DNA of 64,000 nucleotides from Polynucleobacter sp. AM-26B4. Its GTDB lineage: Bacteria; Pseudomonadota; Gammaproteobacteria; Burkholderiales; Burkholderiaceae. Position numbers and translations under genes: made by a program. Positions 57,213 to 64,000 of the stretch are shown one piece after another (the stretch's first letter is position 1; every line of letters begins with the position of its first letter). The notes below the pieces were generated by a model that was not told the DNA's origin, made no database searches, and saw only the letters and a program-made list of their open reading frames with translations. The DNA lies in the NCBI RefSeq assembly GCF_018882285.1, contig NZ_JACVOT010000001.1, positions 1,185,916-1,249,915 of the forward strand, given 5' to 3'.

Positions 57213-57560
57213 TTAAGAAGCGCTATAACCGTTGGCTGATTTTGCGAGGTTACCTTGTAAATCACCACCTTTTTCAATCTCAATTTCAGTGTATTGAACC
57301 GTGCCAATCACCTTACCTGTAGAGCGAATAAACAAAGACTTATTAGCCGTTAGGTTTTCATGGATTTCACCGCGTACATCGACCACGTCCGCAGTTACTT
57401 TGCCTTTAAGAACGCCTGTGCTGCCAACCAAAATCTCGCGAGCAGTGAGTTCACCTTCAATGGTTCCTGAAATGGAAGCAATGTCAGGAACTACAAAATT
57501 GCCAGTTAATTTAACGCCTTCGCCAACAGTTAAGCAGCCGTTTTGATTGTTATCAGCCAT
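57213..57560 (-). CDS. Bactofilin family protein (copy 3)
   Basis: A 115-residue bactofilin that is nearly only the beta-helix core: LTVGEGVKLTGNFVVPDIAS, ISGTIEGELTAREILVGSTG, VLKGKVTADVVDVRGEIHEN, and a C-terminal strand GTVQYTEIEIEKGGDLQGNL. Short polar ends flank it. It leads the leftward pair with copy 2, and AGGGGT lies before its ATG. Together the three genes could form mixed or separate filaments. Confidence 0.85.
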   Translation of the reverse strand: MADNNQNGCLTVGEGVKLTGNFVVPDIASISGTIEGELTAREILVGSTGVLKGKVTADVVDVRGEIHENLTANKSLFIRSTGKVIGTVQYTEIEIEKGGDLQGNLAKSANGYSAS

Positions 57561-57656
57561 AAAAACCCCTAAAAATTCGATTTAATCATCATACCTGCTA
57601 AATTTTACAGCGAATAGCCATTCCACAAGGTAGAATCCGCACCCGGAGGGAAAATT

Positions 57657-58025
57657 ATGCAAAGAGTGATGTTGCGTGCCAAATTACACCGTGTAACGGT
57701 GACTGAGGCCGATTTAGAGTACGAAGGTTCATGCGGTATTGATGAAGATCTATTAGACGCGGCTGATATGCGTGAATTCGAGCGCATTGAGCTTTACAAC
57801 ATCAATAATGGCGAACGCTTCTCAACCTACATCATCAAAGCAGCTCGTGGCTCTGGCGCTATTTCCTTGAATGGCGCTGCTGCACGCAAGGCTCATGTGG
57901 GTGACTTATTGATCATCTGTACTTATGGCCCAATGTCTGAGGCAGATGCCAAAACATTTATCCCGAAAGTTATCTTGGTAAATGACAAGAACAAAATCAA
58001 AGAAATTAAGAAAATCACCATTTAA
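57657..58025 (+). CDS. panD: Aspartate 1-decarboxylase
   Basis: A 122-residue precursor that makes beta-alanine for pantothenate and CoA. The self-cleavage site is the Gly-Ser in YEGSCGIDEDLLDAADM (about residues 22-38), which yields the pyruvoyl group. ERIELYNINNGERFSTYIIK and GAISLNGAAARKAHVGDLLI follow as in the E. coli enzyme. CGGAGGG precedes the ATG. No panM-like maturation factor is adjacent. Confidence 0.96.
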   Translation: MQRVMLRAKLHRVTVTEADLEYEGSCGIDEDLLDAADMREFERIELYNINNGERFSTYIIKAARGSGAISLNGAAARKAHVGDLLIICTYGPMSEADAKTFIPKVILVNDKNKIKEIKKITI

Positions 58026-58063
58026 TAGTTCTGGTGATTAAAAGTAGTTTGGTAATAAAAAGC

Positions 58064-58088
58064 AAAAAGGCAGCCATGGCTGCCTTTT
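58064..58088. terminator. Terminator between panD and the phosphohexomutase gene
   Basis: AAAAGGCAGCC and GGCTGCCTTTT form a perfect hairpin around AT. It serves the rightward panD and, by symmetry, the leftward gene that ends at 58114. Confidence 0.82.
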
Positions 58089-58113
58089 GACTTATTGAAA
58101 CTTTAAAAACTCT

Positions 58114-59529
58114 TTAAAAAGGCATCTTTACATCTGGCTTGATGCCCAAGAACACTTGTTTGAATTCAGCTTGGATTCTTTCAATGGCCTCCTGACTATC
58201 GGCTTCAAAACGCATCACCACGATCGGCGTGGTGTTTGATGGGCGAGCCAAGCCAAAGCCATCTGCGTATTCAACTCTCACGCCATCAATGGTGTTGATG
58301 GATTCAGAGCTTGGGAACAATGTGTTCGTGCCCAAGGATTTACCTTCGGCCACTTTTTCCTTGATCTTGTCGAGCAAGATAAAAGGCTCACCTTCTGCGC
58401 ACGGCATTTGTAGCTCAGGCGTACAGATCGCATTAGGAAGTCCTTCCAAGGTGGCATTGAGATCTTTTTCACCACTCAGAATTTCTAGAAGACGTGCGCC
58501 CGTGTAAAGACCATCATCAAAACCATACCAGCGGTCTTTGAAGAAAATGTGACCACTCATTTCGCCTGCAAGAGGAGCACCTGTTTCTTTTAGTTTTGCT
58601 TTGACCAGTGAGTGACCTGTTTTCCACATCAATGGTTCGCCACCGGCTTGCTTGATATAGGTGGCTAGATTGCGCGTGCACTTCACGTCGTAAATAATTT
58701 GTGCGCCAGGATTACGACCAAGAACATCTTTGGCAAATAACATCATCTGACGATCCGGGAATATCACCTCACCACTTTTTGTCACAACCCCTAAACGATC
58801 TGCATCACCATCAAAGGCAAGACCGATTTCGTTATCAGTATTTTTAAGATTTTTAATCAAATCTTGTAGGTTTCCCAAATGAGCTGGATCAGGATGGTGA
58901 TTTGGGAAAGTTCCATCAACTTCGCAAAACAATTCTTCAACTTCACAACCAAGGGCTCTGAATAGTTTTCCAGCAAATGCACCACCAACACCATTGCCGC
59001 AATCAACAGCGATCTTGATTTTTCTCTGAAGCTTCACATCGCCAACAATGCGCGCTAAATACTCAGGAAAGATATCGTATTCAGAACGCTTGCCCAAGCC
59101 AGTTGCAAACTGCTTGGCAATGATGCGCTCACGCAAGGCCTGTATTTGTTCGCCATAAATGGCAGAACTGCCTAAAACCATTTTAAAGCCGTTGTAGTCC
59201 GGTGGATTGTGACTACCTGTGATCATGATTCCAGACTTGGCTTGCTGACCATTGATCTTGATGTTGGTGCCGAAGTAAACCATGGGCGTTGCCACAACGC
59301 CTAAATCAATCACGTCCACACCAACAGATAAAAGACCTTCTGTGAGACCTGCCATCAGGGCTGGACCAGACAATCGACCATCACGGCCCACCACACAAAC
59401 TGTTTCACCAATCTCGCGCATCGCACTGCCAAAAGATTGGCCAATCAGTTTGGCAACGCTTGGGTCTAACGTTTTATCGATGACACCACGAATGTCATAG
59501 GCTTTAAAAATTGAAGGAGATAGTTCCAT
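58114..59529 (-). CDS. Phosphomannomutase/phosphoglucomutase
   Basis: A 471-residue four-domain phosphohexomutase of the AlgC/PMM-PGM type, interconverting hexose 1- and 6-phosphates for envelope sugars. The active-site phosphoserine is in MITGSHNPPDYNGFK, the Mg loop is FDGDADRLGVV, the sugar-binding loop GEMSGHIFFKDRWYGFDDG, and the phosphate-binding loop RPSNTTPIVVMRFE. It reads leftward next to pgi (36 nt), and both act on hexose phosphates. Confidence 0.93.
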   Translation of the reverse strand: MELSPSIFKAYDIRGVIDKTLDPSVAKLIGQSFGSAMREIGETVCVVGRDGRLSGPALMAGLTEGLLSVGVDVIDLGVVATPMVYFGTNIKINGQQAKSGIMITGSHNPPDYNGFKMVLGSSAIYGEQIQALRERIIAKQFATGLGKRSEYDIFPEYLARIVGDVKLQRKIKIAVDCGNGVGGAFAGKLFRALGCEVEELFCEVDGTFPNHHPDPAHLGNLQDLIKNLKNTDNEIGLAFDGDADRLGVVTKSGEVIFPDRQMMLFAKDVLGRNPGAQIIYDVKCTRNLATYIKQAGGEPLMWKTGHSLVKAKLKETGAPLAGEMSGHIFFKDRWYGFDDGLYTGARLLEILSGEKDLNATLEGLPNAICTPELQMPCAEGEPFILLDKIKEKVAEGKSLGTNTLFPSSESINTIDGVRVEYADGFGLARPSNTTPIVVMRFEADSQEAIERIQAEFKQVFLGIKPDVKMPF

Positions 59530-59565
59530 GAGCTCTCTACTGATTTAGGAGTTGGGCGTTAAGAA

Positions 59566-61023
59566 TTAAGAGTTGAGCCACTTGATGCGAGCAGCCGTGA
59601 TTTCATCAATGCCATCCAATGATGGGTTGTCACCTTTGAGCGCCGCTTGAATCGGTTTGGCTAATTTTTTACCTAGTTCAACCCCTGGTTGATCAAAGCT
59701 ATTGAGACCCCAAATGGCCCCTAAGCAAAGTGCACGATGTTCATAGAGCGCTAACAAAGCACCTAAGTAATAAGCATCGAGTTTCGGTAGCCAAATCAAG
59801 TTGCTTGGACGACCACCAGGACAAGAGTCATAAGCGAACTCTTCTTCGGATCCATTGGCCAAAGCTTGCGCCTGGGCCAAACAGTTAGCAATCAAAGATT
59901 GATGATGTTCTTTGGCTTCAGGTAAATCGCTCATCGCTTGTTTGATTGCGATGAAGTCCACTGGGATGATTTGTGTACCCTGGTGAAGCATTTGGAAATA
60001 GCTGTGCTGAGAATTGCTGCCAGCACTTCCGAACACCACGGGTGATGTTGGGTCACATGATTCGCCGTTGACAGTCACGCTCTTGCCATGACTTTCCATT
60101 TCTAATTGCTGTAACCACTCAGGTAAAAATCTGAGGCCATGGGCGTAGGGAACAATCGCTTTAGCAGTGATGCCATGTTTGCGTTGATTGTGAATCAAAG
60201 TCAATGCCAAGGTTAGTGGCATGTTTTCTTTTGCTGGAGCATTCACAAAATGCTGATCCATCGCAAAAGCACCAGCTAAAAATTGTTTGTAGGTAGCAAA
60301 GCCAAACTTGATGGCAATCGGGAAGCCAACGGCTGACCACACTGAGAAGCGACCACCGACCCAATCCCAAAATGGATAAATATTCTCTGGGGCAATGCCA
60401 AAAGCTTCAGCAGCTTCTGGGTTTGCAGTAATACCAATCAAACACTTCTTGAGTTGAGATGCATTGACATTGTTCAGCTTTAACCAATTGATGACCGTTT
60501 GAGCATTTCTCATGGTCTCAAGGGTGGTAAAAGTTTTGGATGTGATCAGAACTCTGGTGCTGCGAGGTTGAGCTTTTGACAAAGTGGTGGCTAATTCAGC
60601 GCTGTCGACGTTTGCCACAAAATGCAAACGAATCGCTTTACCCAGATTTGGATTCACTTGATACAGCGCGTCGCACACCAAGCGCGGACCCCAATCTGAA
60701 CCACCAATACCGATGCAAATCACATCGGTGATGCCGATCAATTGATTACAAAACCCTTCCATCCTTTGCCAAACTGCTTTAACTTGGGGCATGACATCTT
60801 CACCATCCACCATCATGGGCTGGTCTGATAAGTTTCGAAGAGCTGGGTGAAGGGCGGAACGGCCTTCTGATTGATTAACGGCACCGCCCGAAAAGATCGC
60901 ATCGCGCTTTTCAAAAACACCACGGCTTGCTGCCAACTCAAACAATTGCTGCCATTCGGCATCAGTGATTTGTTGGTAGGCGGTATCTAGAGCAAGGTCT
61001 ACAGCGCTAATTAATTTAGACAT
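59566..61023 (-). CDS. pgi: Glucose-6-phosphate isomerase
   Basis: A 485-residue enzyme interconverting glucose 6-phosphate and fructose 6-phosphate. CIGIGGSDWGPRLVCDALYQ, ITSKTFTTLETMRNA, WDWVGGRFSVWSAVGFPIAI and the C-terminal FDQPGVELGKKLAK, with the catalytic Glu and Lys, are intact. It is shorter than the 549-residue E. coli enzyme, missing mainly peripheral segments. It lies upstream of the phosphohexomutase in the same direction. Confidence 0.95.
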   Translation of the reverse strand: MSKLISAVDLALDTAYQQITDAEWQQLFELAASRGVFEKRDAIFSGGAVNQSEGRSALHPALRNLSDQPMMVDGEDVMPQVKAVWQRMEGFCNQLIGITDVICIGIGGSDWGPRLVCDALYQVNPNLGKAIRLHFVANVDSAELATTLSKAQPRSTRVLITSKTFTTLETMRNAQTVINWLKLNNVNASQLKKCLIGITANPEAAEAFGIAPENIYPFWDWVGGRFSVWSAVGFPIAIKFGFATYKQFLAGAFAMDQHFVNAPAKENMPLTLALTLIHNQRKHGITAKAIVPYAHGLRFLPEWLQQLEMESHGKSVTVNGESCDPTSPVVFGSAGSNSQHSYFQMLHQGTQIIPVDFIAIKQAMSDLPEAKEHHQSLIANCLAQAQALANGSEEEFAYDSCPGGRPSNLIWLPKLDAYYLGALLALYEHRALCLGAIWGLNSFDQPGVELGKKLAKPIQAALKGDNPSLDGIDEITAARIKWLNS

Positions 61024-61089
61024 TTATTGATTTTAACAAGTTTCAGAGCCCATAAAATGAAAAAAAATGGCGCTTGGTTTCAGATACCT

Positions 61090-61095
61090 TATAAT
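61090..61095 (+). promoter_or_regulatory. Candidate -10 box for tRNA-Ser
   Basis: A perfect TATAAT ends 12 nt before the mature tRNA 5' end, a normal distance for a tRNA promoter. A good -35 was not seen at 16-18 bp. Confidence 0.5.
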
Positions 61096-61107
61096 CACCG
61101 CTGTTTT

Positions 61108-61197
61108 GGAAGCTTGGCAGAGTGGTTGAATGCAGCAGTCTTGAAAACTGCCGAGGATGCGAGTCCTCCGTGAGTTCGAATCTCACAGCTTCCGCCA
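61108..61197 (+). tRNA. tRNA-Ser (UGA)
   Basis: A 90-nt class II tRNA: acceptor GGAAGCT pairs with AGCTTCC followed by G and encoded CCA. The anticodon loop CTTGAAA gives UGA. The long variable arm GAGGATGCGAGTCCTC-like stem is typical of serine, and the T loop is TTCGAAT. It has its own promoter and terminator. Confidence 0.96.
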
Positions 61198-61203
61198 GAC
61201 CCG

Positions 61204-61238
61204 AAAGCCCCCTCGTTGAAAAGCCAGGGGGCTTTTTT
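61204..61238 (+). terminator. Terminator after tRNA-Ser
   Basis: AAAGCCCCCT at 61204-61213 pairs with AGGGGGCTTT at 61226-61235 followed by Ts, 6 nt after the tRNA CCA end. Confidence 0.85.
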
Positions 61239-61279
61239 ATGTCTATTTATTCTTGTCTTTGATATTTGTGGCTTATCGC

Positions 61280-62509
61280 TTACTTCAAAAACAACATCTG
61301 CAAATCATTCAGGTACTGAATACCTAATGCTGATGCTTTCAAAGTGCTGGGGTCTTCATCTAACAAACCTTTTTTCAAGGCTTGTTGAATCGGGCCATTG
61401 ATAGCACTGATTTCCAAACCAGTTCTTTCTTTGAACTCATGGGTGGGCACACCATCAATCAACCTCAAAGTGTTGAGCATGTACTCAAAAGGTAGATCAT
61501 CTTTGCCTAAGATGCGCTCTTCAATCAGTGCATGGCCTTGATTGAATATCTTTTGCATATAAGTATCTGGATGGCGCTCATTGGTTTGTCGGGCAATTTG
61601 GTTGTGAGCAGAAATCTTGCCGTGCGCCCCAGCACCAATGCCAATGTAATCACCAAACTTCCAGTAATTCATATTGTGTTGGCAACGATTGCCATTTTTG
61701 GCATATGCAGAAATTTCATAACGCTCATACCCGGCACCATTCAGCTTTTCCATCAAGGCATCGAGCATCTCAAACGCGCTGTCATCATCAGGAATGGCCG
61801 GTGGGTATTTCGCAAACAATGTATTGGGTTCAAGCGTTAAGTGATAAAGAGACAGGTGCTGCGTTTTAAATGCCAAGGCTTGCTCTAGATCTTGAATGGC
61901 CTCATCCAGAGTTTGATTGGGCAAGGCATACATCAAATCAAGATTGACCTGATCAAAGAGTTCCATGGCTGCATGGATGGCGGCCTTGGCTTGAGCTGAG
62001 TCATGGATGCGGCCCAATGCTTTGAGCTTCTCATCATTGAAGCTTTGAATGCCGAGTGAAATACGGTTGATGCCACTTTGAGCATAGCTTTTGAATTTTT
62101 CAATTTCAAAAGTACCTGGGTTTGCTTCCATCGTGATTTCAGCGTCTGCATTCACTGGCAGAAGTGCGCGTATATCGGACAACAGTTGATCTAATCCCGC
62201 TGGAGAAAGAAGACTGGGTGTGCCGCCACCGATGAAAATTGAATGTATTCTGCGACCCCAAACTTTGAGAAGCGTGCTCTGTAAATCTAAACGCAGGGCC
62301 TCAAGATATCTTTTTTCATCAAAGCCTTGCTTGGCTTCGTTTGATTCGTTGGTCTGGTTGGTCTGATGAATCTCAATCACATTGCTCTTTGTATCTTTAG
62401 CTTCTTTGACATCTTTGATTTGATGAGAATTGAAGTCACAGTAAGGACATTTTTTAATGCACCATGGGATGTGAACGTAAAGAGATAAAGGGGGCAATGA
62501 TGTCAGCAT
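61280..62509 (-). CDS. hemW: Radical SAM heme chaperone HemW
   Basis: A 409-residue radical SAM protein of the coproporphyrinogen III oxidase-like group; members are now seen mainly as heme chaperones. The 4Fe-4S motif is IPWCIKKCPYCDFNSH (CxxxCxxC, about residues 15-30), then FIGGGTPSLLS and GINRISLGIQSFND. Compared with E. coli HemW there is a polar insertion of about 28 residues (roughly 31-66, with IHQTNQTNESNEAK) right after the iron-sulfur motif. The gene ends leftward toward tRNA-Ser and begins 9 nt after rdgB. Confidence 0.9.
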   Translation of the reverse strand: MLTSLPPLSLYVHIPWCIKKCPYCDFNSHQIKDVKEAKDTKSNVIEIHQTNQTNESNEAKQGFDEKRYLEALRLDLQSTLLKVWGRRIHSIFIGGGTPSLLSPAGLDQLLSDIRALLPVNADAEITMEANPGTFEIEKFKSYAQSGINRISLGIQSFNDEKLKALGRIHDSAQAKAAIHAAMELFDQVNLDLMYALPNQTLDEAIQDLEQALAFKTQHLSLYHLTLEPNTLFAKYPPAIPDDDSAFEMLDALMEKLNGAGYERYEISAYAKNGNRCQHNMNYWKFGDYIGIGAGAHGKISAHNQIARQTNERHPDTYMQKIFNQGHALIEERILGKDDLPFEYMLNTLRLIDGVPTHEFKERTGLEISAINGPIQQALKKGLLDEDPSTLKASALGIQYLNDLQMLFLK

Positions 62510-62518
62510 CGTTTAGTG

Positions 62519-63151
62519 TCAGCGTGACAGGCCAATTTTTTTGTTTAACTTTTTATTCAACTCTTGAACCAAGATATTCAGTGCTTGCCCACGATGACTG
62601 ATTTGATTTTTCTCTTCAGCATTTAATTCAGCCGCTGTTTTACCAAGCGCTGGAATGAAGAACAAAGGATCGTAGCCAAAGCCATGTTCACCTTGTGGGG
62701 CCTCGAGGATTTCACCATGCCAGTGACCGACCGCGATCAGAGGCTCTGGATCATCCGCTGAATTGAGGAACACCAAGGTGCAAGTGAAGTGAGCGCTTCG
62801 TTGCTCGACCCCACTTAACTTTTTAATCAACAAAGCGTTGTTATCAGCATCTGAAGGATCTTTCTTTTGATCACTCAAAGCGAATCTGGCTGATAAGACT
62901 CCTGGCAAACCACCGAGTGCATCAACACAAATACCAGAGTCATCTGCAAGGGCGGGTAAACCACTCAGTTTGCTGGCATGCCTGGCTTTCGCAATGGCAT
63001 TTTCAACAAAGCTTGGAAAGGGTTCTTCGCAGGATGGGATGCCCAGCAAACCCTGTGGCGTTACTTCAAAGCCAAGTGGGCTGAGTAAAGCGTTAAATTC
63101 TCTAACTTTTCCAGAATTGTTGGAAGCTAAGACAATTTTCTTCGAAGACAT
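62519..63151 (-). CDS. rdgB: XTP/dITP pyrophosphatase
   Basis: A 210-residue Ham1/RdgB house-cleaning enzyme that removes noncanonical purine nucleotides. SNNSGKVREFNALLSPLGFE opens it; LADDSGICVDALGGLPGV and GFGYDPLFFIPALGKTAAEL are the substrate and metal motifs, and SHRGQAL lies near the end. Its start overlaps the rph stop by one base (TAATG), so the pair is translationally coupled, the common rph-rdgB-hemW order. Confidence 0.95.
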   Translation of the reverse strand: MSSKKIVLASNNSGKVREFNALLSPLGFEVTPQGLLGIPSCEEPFPSFVENAIAKARHASKLSGLPALADDSGICVDALGGLPGVLSARFALSDQKKDPSDADNNALLIKKLSGVEQRSAHFTCTLVFLNSADDPEPLIAVGHWHGEILEAPQGEHGFGYDPLFFIPALGKTAAELNAEEKNQISHRGQALNILVQELNKKLNKKIGLSR

Positions 63152-63882
63152 TATTTTTTTGCTAAAGCTTCTTTTTGAAGTTTCACCAATTCTTTGATGC
63201 CACTCTCAGCCAAGTTCAAAAGTTGATCCAGTTCTTTTCTAGAAAACGCTGGACCTTCGGCTGTTCCCTGAACTTCAATGATGCCACCTTGAGCAGTCAT
63301 CACAACGTTCATGTCTGTGTCGCAAGCAGAGTCTTCGGCGTAATCCAAATCAAGCACAGGCGTGCCTTGATAAATGCCCACTGAAATAGCCGCCACATGA
63401 TCTTTGATCGGATCTTGAGCAATGAGTTTCTTTTCTAATAGTTGATTGACGGCATCACGGGCGGCCACAAAAGCCCCAGTGATTGCTGCTGTTCTGGTGC
63501 CGCCATCGGCTTGAAGCACATCGCAATCCAAATGAATGGTTCTTTCACCCAGTAATTTGAGGTCAAACACGCTGCGCATGGAGCGGCCAATCAGGCGCTG
63601 AATTTCTTGGGTTCTACCACTTTGCTTGCCCTTAGCGGCTTCACGATCGCCCCTGGTATGGGTGGCCCTAGGCAACATGCCATATTCTGCGGTGACCCAA
63701 CCCTCGCCGCTGCCTTTTTGGTGAGGGGGTACTTTTTCAAGGATGGACGCCGTGCAAAGCACGTGTGTATCGCCAAATTTCACCAATACAGAGCCTTCTG
63801 CGTGCTTGGTAAAGCCACGAATGATGGCAATTGGGCGAAGATTTTCGGCTTGGCGATTACTAGGGCGTTTGGATATTGTCAT
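63151..63882 (-). CDS. rph: Ribonuclease PH
   Basis: A 243-residue phosphorolytic 3'-5' exoribonuclease for tRNA 3' maturation. [54 protein letters not shown] and [18 protein letters not shown] carry the RNA- and phosphate-binding residues. Full length and intact at the C-terminus, unlike the frameshifted E. coli K-12 allele. It is divergent from the YicC-type gene, 22 nt away. Confidence 0.96.
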   Translation of the reverse strand: MTISKRPSNRQAENLRPIAIIRGFTKHAEGSVLVKFGDTHVLCTASILEKVPPHQKGSGEGWVTAEYGMLPRATHTRGDREAAKGKQSGRTQEIQRLIGRSMRSVFDLKLLGERTIHLDCDVLQADGGTRTAAITGAFVAARDAVNQLLEKKLIAQDPIKDHVAAISVGIYQGTPVLDLDYAEDSACDTDMNVVMTAQGGIIEVQGTAEGPAFSRKELDQLLNLAESGIKELVKLQKEALAKK

Positions 63883-63904
63883 GTTAGGACTTTACAATGG
63901 ATGA

Positions 63905-64000
63905 ATGATAGAAAGTATGACCGGTTTTGGTAGTGCCTCCAGACAATTAGACCTGGGTGGCGGAGTCTATGCAACTGTAGCGGTTGAATGCCGTTCAGTA
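63905..64000 (+). CDS. YicC/YloC family endoribonuclease (partial, 5' end only)
   Basis: An open frame from ATG 63905 to the window end encodes 32 residues, MIESMTGFGSASRQLDLGGG and then VYATVAVECRSV. The SMTGFG start and the VECRSV strand are the recognisable N-terminus of the YicC family, RNA-cleaving proteins of stationary phase. Only the beginning is visible. An internal ATG at 63917 is an alternative start. Confidence 0.8.
   Translation, partial: MIESMTGFGSASRQLDLGGGVYATVAVECRSV

Overview
The window looks like chromosome of a Polynucleobacter-like betaproteobacterium (Burkholderiaceae). The evidence is gene content and order rather than a 16S gene, which is absent: xseB-ispA-dxs-folE2, the rpsU-yqeY-dnaG-rpoD macromolecular-synthesis cluster with a long Lys/Ala/Pro-rich RpoD N-terminus, a BPSS1780-family membrane protein, a DUF2782 protein beside polA, and moderate GC with small intergenic gaps. 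Two complete tRNA genes are present (CAU, read as tRNA-Ile2, and tRNA-Ser UGA). No rRNA, CRISPR array, transposase or integrase was found.

Layout. 1-8.6 kb: a leftward DUF2782-thrB-membrane protein operon, then polA, a Tat-exported dienelactone hydrolase coupled to a ZIP transporter, and a leftward rhodanese/Rieske oxygenase pair. 8.7-19.1 kb: exonuclease VII small subunit, isoprenoid synthesis (ispA, dxs), folate (folE2), tsaD, then rpsU-yqeY-dnaG-rpoD followed after 7 nt by tRNA-Ile2. 19.2-24.2 kb: a copper-handling island inserted at the 3' end of that tRNA; a 45-nt copy of the tRNA 3' end (43/45 identical) marks its far end. It carries a DUF3147 protein, a His/Cys-rich exported protein, a short TolC-like protein, a compact multicopper oxidase, a cupredoxin, a CusF-like protein and a DUF411 protein. 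24.2-28.4 kb: a selenoneine-type cluster, senA (EgtB-like), senC/selD, egtD and a convergent senB. 28.5-34.4 kb: nitroreductase, a phasin-like protein with a histone-H1-like tail, a sodium/solute symporter, two lipoproteins, cytochrome b and cytochrome c', and a site-2 protease. 34.4-37 kb: divergent core copper genes copZ and copA. 37-49.7 kb: housekeeping genes (GST, nnrD, ubiC, rhlE, ppa, nadE, glnB, trxB, ftsK, lolA, serS, HU), plus a 44-residue membrane protein at 38.7 kb. 49.8-64 kb: methyltransferase, prfC, the NAD de novo genes nadB/nadC/nadA, three bactofilins around a 50-bp perfect palindrome, panD, a phosphohexomutase, pgi, tRNA-Ser, hemW, rdgB, rph and the start of a YicC-type gene.

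How parts work together. NAD: nadB, nadA and nadC make nicotinate mononucleotide from aspartate and nadE performs the final amidation. Copper: copA/copZ export cytosolic copper while the island supplies periplasmic oxidation and binding; no copper sensor gene is visible. Selenium: SenC would make selenophosphate, SenB a selenosugar, EgtD hercynine, and SenA would join the last two.

Most unusual points: the tRNA-bounded copper island lying directly upstream of the sen cluster; an SD-ATG-TGA start-stop in frame with copA; a ppa terminator hairpin that contains the nadE ribosome binding site; and H1-like tails on both RpoD and a phasin-like protein. All functional calls are by recognition of families and motifs without a database search.
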